From Agrypnia vestita (taxonomy: Eukaryota; Arthropoda; Insecta; Trichoptera; Phryganeidae), in the NCBI GenBank assembly GCA_016648135.1, contig JADDOH010023187.1:372001-436000 (forward strand): a DNA stretch of 64,000 nt. The letters are read 5' to 3'. A program made the translations under genes and the position numbers. Under the pieces are notes generated by a model. The model made no database searches. It saw nothing but the letters and a program-made list of their open reading frames with translations, and was not told the DNA's origin. Shown piece after piece: positions 1 through 10,600 of this stretch (position 1 is the stretch's first letter; every line of letters begins with the position of its first letter).

Positions 1-83
1 GATTTCAGTACATTATACATAATTGAATTAAGGTGAATTATAAAAGTCTCACAGAGACGAAGCTATTTACAAGAGAAACATGT

Positions 84-215
84 ACGGAAGTCTTTTATAT
101 GATGGCCCAGGACTCACAACCTGTATGAGCTAGCTTAAGTGATGACTCTATACATTCACCAATTCCATATTGAGAACATCCACACAATATCAAATCTTTT
201 GAAAGTTGTATAATG
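84..215 (+). repeat. Dispersed repeat, copy at left window end
   Basis: About 130 bp reading acggaag, then gatggc(c/t)cagg(a/g)ct, then cctgtatgag, then cttaagtgat. The same string occurs in reverse orientation at 63857-63986, close to the other end of the window. The copies differ by scattered substitutions, so they are an older repeat pair. The family is not recognised. A short reading frame crosses it but is not shared intact between copies. Confidence 0.7.
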
Positions 216-330
216 TTCCAATTCTAGTAATCTTCCATATATTTTATTGGACTATGCTGCAGACATCTGTTGTCCTTTCTCATGAAACAGTGTACATAGT
301 CGCAGCTAGTAATGATAACTCTATTATTTT

Positions 331-530
331 CAGGTTTATGTTTTCTGGGGTATTACGACCTTTCCGGCCGACGTTTCGGATCCCATTGCAGGGTCCGTCA
401 TCAGGGCTGATGTAAATGTACATGTACATCATGTACATCAGTCCTGATGATGGAACCTGCAAAGGAATCCGAAACTTTGGCCGGAAAGGTCGTAACAATG
501 CGGCATAATACCCCAGAAAACACAAACCTG
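331..530. repeat. Foldback repeat, about 200 bp
   Basis: The left half (ggtttatgttttctgggg ... gacctttccggcc ... gatcccattgcagg ... tcatcagggctgatg) is matched by its reverse complement in the right half around an ATGTACAT-rich centre. A third, diverged single-arm copy lies at 8277-8400. The reading frames on both strands here are products of the palindrome and are not called as genes. Confidence 0.75.
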
Positions 531-540
531 AAGATTCCGA

Positions 541-1194
541 GTGGCCGTGAAAACCTAAGAACATTCTATATCTCTATTATTTTTAATGTATACAATATTC
601 TTCCGAATTATTATAACATATACACTAAAATAGCCTGAAATCAATATTTTCAATTATTTAACTCCTTTTATAGACCAGTATATATTTCAGCAATATTTTT
701 TTATGTACATATATTCTGAGAACACAAATCCAGTAATTGTGTTCTCAGAACATACATATAAAAATATCATTGTAATTGAAGCATACACCAACAACAAAAT
801 GTGCAACACACTACATATACAGTTTAAAAAATAAAACATTCCTTAATTTGTACCAGAAAGCACTTGGCTCCTGCCGATGGCTTTGCTAGATCCTCTAAAA
901 AATTAGTTACGTTCGCTTCATGGCCACAATAATAATAAACAATAATATGTCATTTGTCTAATAAAACATGTCATATATCGGATATGTGCAGCATTAAAGC
1001 AAGACGCAAGCACTAGTAAGTAAGGTAGACTCTTACTATCATTATTGTATTTGCATCGTGTAGAAACAAGATGGAACCAACCAATTGGGATGCATCACAA
1101 TACATTTATATTCTAGCATGCTCTAGGGCCCATGGACATGCTACTAATGAGATAAACCTATGATTATATAATGTAAGCACTATTAAACACTCAC
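541..1194. other. AT-rich DNA without recognised gene
   Basis: I see no coding signal on either strand. A small palindrome built on tctgagaacacaa / ttgtgttctcaga lies around 715-752. This is downstream of the sushi exons on their strand, so the remaining exons of that gene may lie beyond the window. Confidence 0.5.
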
Positions 1195-1395
1195 TTGTGC
1201 ATAACGGCATGGTTAACCAATTACCGTCAGCTTTGCATCTGACATAGGGTGCAGTTAAATTTTTAAATTCCCAACCTTCAGCACAACCAAATACCAAAAA
1301 TGAATTAATTGGAAGCCATTTGCCAGGTACAGTTATTTGATTGTTGTACCTCGTATGGGTGTCTTTCAACAGAGGTATCTTGCAGCCATAGTTTT
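1195..1395 (-). CDS. Sushi exon B
   Basis: 201 bp; acceptor tttacag before 1395, donor GTGAGT after 1195. Encodes NYGCKIPLLK to WLTMPLCT. The third residue position before the second cysteine is changed relative to exon A, but all four cysteines and the tryptophan are kept. Leaves one base, so at least one further exon must follow. Confidence 0.8.
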
Positions 1396-2570
1396 CTGTA
1401 AACATAAATAAATACATTACCACCCTGATTTACGTAACACTTGACATAAGTAAATTTGCAGTTACGTAAGTTGTCACAAGATATTTTTTATTTGAAACGT
1501 GAATTTGAATAAATTTTATATTATTTTATATATTTTTCATATTTATAGTGTAAGTATTCATGTTAGAGAAGTATGTAAATGCATTTAATTTTTTTTTATT
1601 TCTCAAGATTTCCTTTCGGTTTAAGACATTTTTGGTCTAACATTTTAAAGCTATCCAAAAATATTATTGTCAAACTCAGCGAAATATTTTTTTGGCGAAA
1701 CTGCCTTATTTGACGTGAACCACTTATCGCCAAGCAATTTTTTCATTTTTGGAAACAAAAAGCATTAGCATGGAGCCAAATCTGAAGCATAGGGTGGATG
1801 ATGCAACAATTCGTAGTGTGATCAATCAGTCCATAATCGCACAGCAAAACTGGTTGAGCTGATGCATTTTCATGGTGAAAGAGCACTTTTTATCTATCAA
1901 ATGGATCTGTTTGAATTGAGCGTCAAATCAGCATAGTACTGCCCTGTAATTGTCTTTCTCTCCAAATATTCAGTGAGGATGATGCCTTGTGAATCTCAAA
2001 ATGCAAAATGGTTATAAGTTTTAGTCTACATTTCGCTGAAATTTTTTTAATTTACTTACAAAAGCACCTGCGACTGGAAAGCAAACGAAGTAAGCGCAAT
2101 GCGGGTTGACTATTCTTGGGCGATGACAGTTCTGTAAACAAAGCGTTTAACCCGAAACCTCTTGGTGTGTCACCCCTGACATGTGTGTCGTAGCTATCAC
2201 TTTATATACTTTATACTTTATTTATATATATTTTTATATATATTTATATATAACTATACTTTATACTTTATTTGATACCCAAAAACAGAACCATTCCTGA
2301 ACTGACTAGACTTAGACTGTGTAAAAATGTAAGTGTTAAAAAATGTGTAAAGCACTGGACTCACTTTTACAAAATGGCTTGGCTGACCAGTTGCCATTAG
2401 GTTTGCATTTGACGTAAGGAACTGGTAAATTTTTAAATCCCCAACCCATGGCACAATTAAAAACCAATGTTGAATTGACCGGCATCCATTCTCCAGGTTT
2501 TGCTGACACATTGTTGTACTTCATGTGTCTGTTCTTTAATTGAGGTATTTGACAGCCGGACAATGGGTTT
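1195..2570 (-). CDS. Sushi/CCP-domain protein, two internal exons (partial gene)
   Basis: Two exons, 2365-2570 and then 1195-1395 on the minus strand, each flanked by AG acceptors and GTGAGT donors, and each encoding one complement-control (sushi) module. Each module has the expected four cysteines, a YV(K/R)CK stretch before the third-fourth cysteine interval, and the conserved GNW tryptophan. Exon A leaves one base and exon B starts with two, so they join in frame. The two modules are clearly related to each other (PLL/PQLK ... YNN ... P(G)(E/K)W(M/L)P(V/I)NS ... NG/DGNW), which indicates exon duplication. Family knowledge: such modules occur in secreted or cell-surface adhesion and complement-like proteins. 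No signal peptide, start or stop codon is visible, so the full protein cannot be named. Confidence 0.8.
1680..2015 (-). pseudogene. Mariner-like transposase fragment
   Basis: Shifting frames on the minus strand give the recognisable order GIILTEYLERKTITGQYYAD, then KVLFHHENA, then YELLHHPPYASDLAPC, then FLFPKMKKLLG. These are the blocks around the second and third catalytic acidic residues of mariner transposases. Frameshifts and a stop after the last acidic motif show it is dead. No terminal repeats were found for this copy. Confidence 0.7.
2365..2570 (-). CDS. Sushi exon A
   Basis: 206 bp; acceptor tctacag before 2570, donor GTGAGT after 2365. Encodes the module from NPLSGCQIPQ to WSAKPFCK. 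Cysteines fall at the positions expected for CCP modules. Enters with one base of a codon and leaves one base. Confidence 0.8.
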
Positions 2571-3780
2571 CTGTAGAAAAATAACATCACAGTACAGATC
2601 AATTAAAATTAGTTTCTCTTATATTCATTATTCATTAATGTTTGGGGGTTTAGAGATGGTTAGGAGCAATTGCTTTTCGGGTCACCACCATCATGCGAAG
2701 AAGAAGCTCCAAAGGCGTAGAATATTTGATGATTTATTATCTCCATAAAACAAGTAGAAAATATACATGATTATGATTAGAAAATGTTAGATACTCTAAA
2801 GGCCAAAGCCTCCGGCCGCGGCCGGAAGTAGGTGACAGACTGACATACCCGTCTAGGGCGTGTGCCTTTTTAATATAATTTACGAACAAAGGAGTGCGGT
2901 TGTGTGAGTGTGAAGAAATCATCCGAAATGCTGTTGGTGCAATGAACTGCCGGCCGCGGGTGTCTTGCTTGTGCCCCAATTTACTAATGTGGCATTCCTT
3001 GCCACTGTGTATGTGTGTGGCCTAGATTAGTGGTTTTCTGAATTGTGGTATGAATTACACAAATGTAACACAGGCACATCTGGCAAGAAATGAATTAACA
3101 TAGAATATATGAGGTGTTCTGAGTAAAATTTATCTTGAAACTGCATTAAATAAAGTAGTTAAGCTTTATTTGATGCAATTTAGCAAGCATAAAAAATGCA
3201 TTAAATAAATATAACATTTTAAATAACACACACTGCATTAGATTTTTAATGTTACCCAGTTTGGCTAGGTTGTGGTTGAATATAGATATATAGGTGATGT
3301 TATTCATTTTGGCTAGGTGGTATTATCTGGTCCAGCTAAGCAAATTACCGAGTCCAGCTCAACAGTAATATCTGATCCTGATCATGGAATGATGGGTTTT
3401 CCCACTCCACCATTCCATATTTTTATTTTTACTGGTGTTGTTCCAATTAAAAGGCTTACTTAAAGGTATAGTATTATAATAAATATCAGAAAATATCAAA
3501 GACAGAGAAATTAGGTAAATTGGCAGGAATTTCTCGTTTTGCTATACAAAACATAGACATGCTATGGAATTAATAAAGTTTATGGATTCGAAACAGCGGC
3601 ACTATTTATATGCTCTGTATATGATAACTTCAGATAACTTCCATTGAAAAGGTCAGAATGTTGGCTTTAACTTGAGTGTTGAAAATATATAGGTACATAC
3701 CTACCTACAGAGATTTTATTTTTGTTATTAATATAAAACTGTTACTTGTCAAAAAAAGAATGACAAAATTGAGATTCATA
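2571..3780. other. Intergenic or intronic, no gene recognised
   Basis: Contains a GC-rich patch at about 2800-2965 with cctccggccgcggccgga and a second ccggccgcgg, unlike its AT-rich surroundings; it looks like part of a mobile element but I cannot assign it. The remainder is AT-rich with no sustained reading frame. Confidence 0.4.
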
Positions 3781-3782
3781 AT

Positions 3783-4510
3783 ACAGTAAGATGGAAAATG
3801 TTTTGGCAGATGAATACAACATGAAAATAAACAAAGACAAAACAAAGTGCATGGTTGTTGGAAGAGAAGAAGTGTCGACAAATGTTGTTTTGAGTGGCGT
3901 CGCTATCAAACAAGTGAAAGAATTCACATATTTGGGTAGCAAAATTTCCCAAGATGGCTGCTCAGAGGCTGACGTCATAAGAAGAATACAACAGGCAACA
4001 GTCGCCTTCAACTAAAAATCCAAAATCCTGGAATCCCACAACATAGATTTAAAGGTTCGGAAAAACTTGATTAAAACTCTTGTCTGGAGTGTGCTGATGT
4101 ATGTCAGCGAAACATGGGCCATCAGCCAGAGCATGTCCGGGAGGCTAGCGGCCTTTGAGATGTGGTGCTACAGGCGCATGGCGAGGATCCATTGGTCTGA
4201 ACATATCCGAAACGATGAGATGTTGAGCAGGGTGGGCGAAAAGAGGCGGCTCCTTAACAGAATCGCCCAACAGCGAACAATTTGGATAGGCCATAATATA
4301 AGGCATCCGGGCCTGCTTTTAACCATCGTCGAGGGAAATGTTGAAGGCAACAATCGTAGAGGCCGCCTGAGATTAAGCTACGTAGACTAGATTATCGGAG
4401 ATGTGAGCTTAGCACCTACCAAGAGATGAAGTAGCTGGCAGGTGACAGAGAGGAGTGGAGAGGGCGAGTGCTTGTTGCAGACCAATCCTAGGATTGCGAC
4501 CCAAAAAAAA
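3783..4510 (+). pseudogene. Non-LTR retrotransposon, C-terminal part of reverse transcriptase
   Basis: An open segment from 3791 (MENVLADEYNMKINKDKTK, the motif near the end of the polymerase fingers/palm) reaches FTYLGSKISQDG and stops at 4013-4015. The same frame continues after the stop to 4390 with LIKTLVWSVLMYVSETW and FEMWCYRRMARIHW, typical of the thumb region of insect non-LTR elements. It lacks the endonuclease and the catalytic polymerase core, so it is a 5'-truncated, inactivated copy. An A-run at 4502-4511 is a plausible 3' tail. Confidence 0.85.
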
Positions 4511-4514
4511 AATA

Positions 4515-4705
4515 CGGTAAAACCCAGTTAATTCAAAAACCGAAATTTGTCATAACTCGAAATTTTTATAACTCACCAGTCCCAAAATGTTAATTTCATA
4601 GTAAATTAACCCCGATAATTCGAAAACCCTGGTAATTCGTAATTCTAATTAATTTTTAGTCCCTTGTGCCCTAAGTCAATACATTTTAGTTCTATATATT
4701 TGGTA
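4515..4705. repeat. Pogo/Tigger-like repeat, partial copy
   Basis: Starts after TA with CGGTAAAACCC and carries aattcaaaaaccgaaattt, ataattcgaaaacc and tttttagtcccttg, also seen in the longer copy at 6029-6864. GTAAAACC(C/T)CGTTAATTCG-type ends are characteristic of pogo/Tigger elements. The right end of this copy was not found. Confidence 0.6.
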
Positions 4706-4864
4706 GAAGTATTGCAGCCAAATTATTTTTGACTTGGTATCCTGTGAAATATCCTCTGTATCCACCGCCGCAATTAACATTCAGGCTCGCGATTTTGGCG
4801 ACTGCTTTTGATTTTTTTCAGCAATTGCAGTACTCCCATTTGAAATTCCAGAACCTCAATGTCA

Positions 4865-5168
4865 TCAAAATCTATCAAAATCATTATCTAGTGTCGGCAA
4901 TATCCCATTAAAAAATGAAAGATGCCGATTGGTTTCTTTAGGTTCATTGATTGAATAAGACTCCATAAATTTAATCATTTTCGCATCTAGAAGATTCACA
5001 TCACTCATCGTAGGTCTTTTAGGTATGCGTTTAGGTGTTGGATTCTTTGTAACTATATTGTTAGTCTCTAATGAATTTATTTCCGATCCGTCTTTTTCTT
5101 TGGAATTATTTTCCTGGTTTTCGGAATCTGTGTTGTTATTCTCGATGATAACATTGCTTACTGTCTCA
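4865..5168 (-). CDS. Orphan exon of a MADF/BESS-type protein
   Basis: On the minus strand an acceptor (aacctag) at 5169 opens a frame that runs about 100 codons to TGA at 4865-4867. It is polar and Asn/Glu/Lys-rich, then has PKRIPKRPTMSDVNLLDAKM and ends HLSFFNGILPTLDNDFDRF. The FF-x2-ILP-x-L core near the C terminus is the BESS protein-interaction motif found in insect MADF transcription regulators. No MADF (DNA-binding) exon was found upstream on this strand, so this is a terminal exon of a longer gene or a relic. It lies beside a pogo-like repeat. An in-frame TAA just upstream of the acceptor supports a splice boundary there. Confidence 0.55.
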
Positions 5169-5169
5169 C

Positions 5170-6028
5170 TAGGTTATAATATTTTCTGCTGAAAACGTAG
5201 CTGTTTATTATATATATTAGGCTTTGCTGAGCGTCAATGAGACAAAGGGTTCTAAATGCACTGCAAAGGTCTTACAAAGGGTATTTAGCCCATTCCAAGT
5301 CTAGAATGGGTGAAGTAATCGCTGTATTAAGTAATAATGATAAATACTTACAATTTAGAATTATTATAGCCAATTACACCGGTTGCATCAACTGGAAAAT
5401 GATTGTAATTATTGCAAATTAACAGAATTTAAGTGACCTAAAATGCAATAATGATTAATACAAACAGATAATCACCTGTGTTGAGGAAAATATTTGCTAA
5501 AAGTACACAAATAACATTGAGTAAATTTAGTACCAGACCCAAATAATCAAAGTCGGCCATCATGCTACAGATTAAAAAACTAACTGAGAAGTTGTATAAT
5601 ATTGAGGTATAATATTTTTAACGGGCTTCTATATCAGCTGAGGTCATAAAACACATAAAATTGTGACACTGCGATGATTTTTGTGCAACATTTAACATAA
5701 ATTAATTCCAAAATTTTCATGGCCATTTACTAAACATAATCACTTTATGACGTATGTGGACTTTTATAGTAAATTCTGCCATTTGCGCAAGGTTTGTTTG
5801 GTGCACTGTGCAGGGAATGTGAAAAAAAAATTGATTTTATTTAAAAATATTATAATTTTCTTGTTATTAATGCGTGTGTAATTAAATTCCAATAAAGCGG
5901 TGATATTGAGAAATATGGTTTATTTTCTGTGTATAAATTTTTTACTTTATTTAAGAAATGTTATGAAGAAAATTAAAAAATGAGTCAATTTCTAAGGTCC
6001 CCTAGATTGCAACACTCCATATGCATTA
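5170..6028. other. AT-rich DNA, no gene recognised
   Basis: Only short frames. One of 42 codons on the minus strand (start at 5563) is very hydrophobic (YLGLVLNLLNVICVLLANIF) but has nothing else to support it. Confidence 0.4.
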
Positions 6029-6864
6029 CAGTAAAACCCCGTTTATTTTAACACCGATAGTTCGAAATCCGCCATAATTTGAAATTTTTAAAACCCACAA
6101 GTCCCAAAATGCTAATTTCATAGTAGATTAACCGCGGTAATTTATAATTCAAAATAATTTTTAGCCCCTTGCGCCGTAAATCAAAATGCTTTAGTTCACA
6201 TAATTCAAATGTTTTTGAAATTGAAAAATATATTTCAATTTTTTCACAAGTGAGAACAACATATATGTCAAATTTGGATACTTTACTGATAGAAATGTGG
6301 CGGTCTTTGTATTAGCATAATAAATATTGCGTTTTCAAAATGATTTCTTGAAATATGCAAAAATGCAGATGTTTTTCAAAAAAATGATGGTTTTCTTTCT
6401 TGAGTTTTACGATTTTTGGCAAATTTCGCAATCTTTTTTTTTTCGTCATTTTTTATTTTTCAAAATAATTTTTAGTCCCTTGCGGCATAAATCAATACAT
6501 TTTTAGTTCACAAAATTCGAATTCATTTTTTTAAATAAGACGAAATTCAAAAAAATATTTTGATTTGTTCGCAAGTGAGAACAACAAATATATCAGTATC
6601 GGGTACATCAGTAATATAAATATCGCGGTCTTTGTATTAGCATAATAAATATTGCGTTTTCAAAAGTATTTCTTGTATAAAAAAATACAAACGTTTTTAA
6701 ATTAATTACTTTTTTCACGAGGTTTACGATTTTTGACGAATTTCGCAATTGTATTGCAATTTTAAATTTTTTTTTGTACCTTGAATTTCGAAATAACGGG
6801 GTTCCGCGTAATTCGAAATGGTTTTTTTTGGGTCCCTTGAATTCCGAATTAACGAGGTTTTACA
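6029..6864. mobile_element. Pogo/Tigger-like nonautonomous element
   Basis: Begins CAGTAAAACCCCGTTTAT after TA (6027-6028) and ends AACGAGGTTTTACA followed by TA, so the ends are inverted and TA-flanked as in pogo-like Tc1/mariner elements. About 836 bp, AT-rich, with internal repetition: tcggtctttgtattagcataataaatattgcg-type sequence occurs twice (near 6300 and 6620). No transposase frame remains. Confidence 0.65.
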
Positions 6865-7496
6865 TATTAGTGGTTAATACGTAATTAAAATGTATGTGAT
6901 TAAAATATATCTTTAAGGAAAATTCGGGGTTGGGAATAGATTAAACAATTTTTAATTCATTATATTAAAGAACACATTGTGAAGTTGCAATTTTTTCAGA
7001 ACACAGTTCTGTGAAATTTAAAACCAAAAAATTAAAAACAAACAATTGGAAAGACTTAATTGATAAACAAATTTGGTTTTAAACTTTTATTTCAATCCTG
7101 TGGGAAAAAATCCTGTAATATTTGTTCTTATTGATAGTCATTATTCCCTCGGGAATAGATTACAGACGAATATTGAGCGTCCACTTTATGTTAAAGCAAT
7201 ATTAAATGACAATGAAATGAAAAAGTTTAAGTTAAAATGTATAATTTAAATTCACAAATTTCGTCAATATGTAATTATGTATTTAAAATCATCATCATCT
7301 CTATTGATGGGATCTTGGTCCCCCAAGAATTTTTCTTCATTGATTCCTACTGCTATAAAAAGAGCCTTTATTCTACAACCCTATATTTTTAAGATAGATA
7401 TTTCCTTCCTGCTCCATCTTAGCTTTGGCCTTCAAAAATACCATCAGTAAATTAAACACATAAGTAAAACATATCTTGAGATAGATAGATCATATC
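6865..7496. other. Sequence 3' of CSL4, no gene recognised
   Basis: AT-rich. About 7265-7450 has a more balanced composition (ctattgatgggatcttggtc ... ccttcctgctccatc) and may be a retroelement tail, but I cannot assign it. Confidence 0.35.
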
Positions 7497-7502
7497 TTTA
7501 TT
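7497..7502 (-). terminator. Candidate poly(A) signal of CSL4
   Basis: AATAAA on the minus strand, 58 bases beyond the CSL4 stop codon at 7560-7562. Spacing is plausible for a short insect 3'UTR. Confidence 0.5.
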
Positions 7503-7559
7503 TTTCCTAAACGTATACAAAACTTATAAACAAATATTTCACTAGTTAATAAACGATTG

Positions 7560-7631
7560 CTATCCTTTGTTTTCCTGAGATCCTTTGTTTTGAATAATGT
7601 CGTGCGCATTTTCCGGGGCGACTTTAGCTAC
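7560..7631 (-). CDS. CSL4: CSL4 exon 4 (residues 194-216 and stop)
   Basis: Acceptor tttttgcag, then VAKVAPENAHDIIQNKG and TAG at 7560-7562. VA(K/R)V-x-PE is the conserved tail; the last dozen residues are variable in the family. Confidence 0.88.
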   Translation of the reverse strand, partial: VAKVAPENAHDIIQNKGSQENKG

Positions 7632-10600
7632 CTGCAAAAAAGTTTTCATATTATGTGATGAATTTTCAATACAAAATTACTATCCTATAACAATTAAATG
7701 AATACATTACCAGGGTAGTGTGGAAACAGATTAACCTTTTGAATGCCAAGGGTTTTAAAAAAATGTATTATTCTACTAATTACTACTAATAATCTACTAA
7801 ATACTACTAATAACTAAAACTCACAGGTTTCGGTACAACACCGTAAGGTTTAACCATCTATAAAATGCTGGGAATTATCATCCATACACAGCATATTAAC
7901 TTTAACCATTTTAGTGCTGAGCCATTTTCTTTAATTTCTAGTACAACAGGAACAAAAACATAGCTGTACACAAACTATAAATTTGATTAAAAATATAAAT
8001 TTTGCACACTCGCGAAGAATATATTTGTAAACTATCTAACTCGCACGCGAAAGCACATTGACGAGAGCAGCGCAGTCACGCTTCCTGCGATTTTGAGAGG
8101 ATGCAGGAAGCGCGATGGCGCTTTTCAGCACTAAAACGGTTAAATATACGACACTGAAATTCATATTTGATTCTATCTCTGCATGTGAGAGTAAGTGAGT
8201 GTATGGTTTAGCGCATAAACACAATCATGGCTTCTAAAGGGTTAAACAGCAGAACTAAAGATATAAAATGACGTTCTCAGGTTTTCACGGCCGTTCAGAA
8301 TCTTTTATGCTCAGTTTTCTGGGATATTTTGCCATGTATATATGACCTCTCAGGCCGAAGTTTCGAATCCCATTGCAGTCTATCATCAGGGCTCATGAGA
8401 TGAGTATGTGTTAATGTAAGTAAGTAAGTAAGTTAAGTATTGGCTTACAATACCGTACCGAAATCAGAGTGTGCTCAATGAACAAAACAAAATATCGGCA
8501 TTTAAAACATATGTAACCTGATTAATAAATTTTAAAGTGATATATGTATTTTCATACAAAAATGTGATAGATGTGAAAAAAAATTATGAAATTTGCTCAC
8601 TCTGCCGGACGATCACCTTAATTATGTATCAGCTCAAGTGTTCAGGCATTTCTGTTACTAAAGATCTAGTTAAAGTTAGGCATTTCGTAAAGTTACTCCA
8701 AGTGGTTTATAGAGAGTTCTTAATTAATTAAAAATTAATAATTATATCCAACCACAAAGTTTACACTATAAACATCAAAAATAGTAAAAAAAAATAAAGG
8801 TTCAATATTATTTGAACACACTTCATTAATAAAATTGTCATTGGAGAATGTAATGCTGAAAAGAACAGAAGCCTTGTATTACAAAACCGATGAGATAATT
8901 TTGATTTATAGATAGAAACTAACTATTCACATAAAACATTGTTTAAATATTATCAAATTATTGAAGTGATAATTACTTTTCTCGGTTCTTTAACCAGCGT
9001 CACGGGGCACTGCATTTCATTCCAAGTAAGGGGTACCATGTTCACTCCGGGCGGTGCGTCTGCCGCTCTGGCTAGCACCACACCGAGGTCAGGCTCAGCG
9101 GTAGTCAGTTGGTAGCACTGTAACTCTGTCATAGGGAGCTGAGGTCACCAAATAAAGGTTAAGGAATGCATTGTCATGAGATGGCAGAAGCAGAAAAAAA
9201 TTAACATAATTGAGGATTTTACAACACTATACCGTTTAAAGTAAATTTAAAAGTAAAAAAATGAATAATGAAAAGGCTTGTTGGTCTTGTGGTTAGAACT
9301 CTCGCCTTGTGATCCAACAGTCGTGGGTCCGAACCTCACTCCGGACCAGCAAGTTAGTCCTATTTTCATAACACAAGCGTTTAGCTCAGTTTGAAAATAG
9401 TATAAATATTGATTTAACACGCATTATATTAAAAAAAATGGAAATTACTGCAAAGGTCAAAGGGACATAACCCAATAGATTCTAGAAAGATTGTAAAGCG
9501 ACATTGATCATTAAAGAGATTGAGCGGCTACTGCGCACTTAGTGTCAGAGTTGTTTTGACAAGTGACACACGACCGTAGAGTTGCAAACCTGTACAATGA
9601 ATTAGATAAACAATGTGAATTATAGTGTGAATTAAAGAACAGCGCTCTGGTTAAATTCATGTCCAGTGATTTAATTTAATTAAGAAATTAACATTAATTT
9701 GCCTTTTTCTGCCTTCAGAGCCATGGTATGCACGCATGGAGCGCACAAATAATTTACCATTATCAGAGAAACCAAATAAATGTAATGAACATAGATTAGA
9801 TTTTGTTTAGTTAAAGTGTCAAGGTAATTTAGGATTCTGGTTCAATGTTCTCAAGTCGTCCTGTTGACTCACATGAGGCAATGGTTTGACCGATTTATTG
9901 TCAAGCTTTTCTGAGCCAACAAACAACGTGATGACAGCCAAGGTATCCTGAATGGATAAGAAAAAATATAGTTTTATACATTTATAGAAAGAAGATGACC
10001 TCTATCCGAATGAAAAAGACATTCTGCAATCATGATTTCACACTGGATTGTAAATGGTCAGGTGGTAAATGTTCTCAGTTATTTTATAGAACGACAGCAT
10101 GGACGCTTACTAAAGAATTGACAGGGCGATTTGAAGCATTTGATATGTGGATCATGTGATGACTCACCTATATATTTTTTTTTTCCTTTATTTCTATTTT
10201 CCTACCAAGGTTAAGGTTATGATAATTTTCTTTTCCACGCCTAAATAATTTAATAAATGTAAGACGAAATATACGTGGGGTTGACATCTGCCGGATATTC
10301 AAAATTAAATCACCGGGACATGTAAACATTTTACTATGGGCTACAAGATCGTCACAATCTACAGGAGATTACTTAAAATAAGCTGGATGGACAGAGTTAC
10401 CAATGAAGATGTCATGGTTCAGATGAATAATGAAAAATAAGTACTTAGAATAACAAAAATCCAAAAACTTCAAGATTGCCGGAAGTCGGGGCCTTGGAAG
10501 AAAGAGAACATCTGAAAAACCTGAAACAGTGGTTTGGTCTGTCTACTGTAGAGATATTCCGGGCCGCAGTAAATAAACTGATGGTAGCCAATGTTCGTTA

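Noticed and set aside
5438..5475. Intron joining two pieces of a small membrane-peptide gene
   Set aside because: GT and AG are present and the phase fits, but 38 bases is too short for a usual insect intron; listed only as an unspliced frame.
9276..9355. tRNA gene
   Set aside because: A and B boxes are present, but the sequence is a SINE head with family-specific flanks and repeated elsewhere; no proper anticodon arm was recognised.
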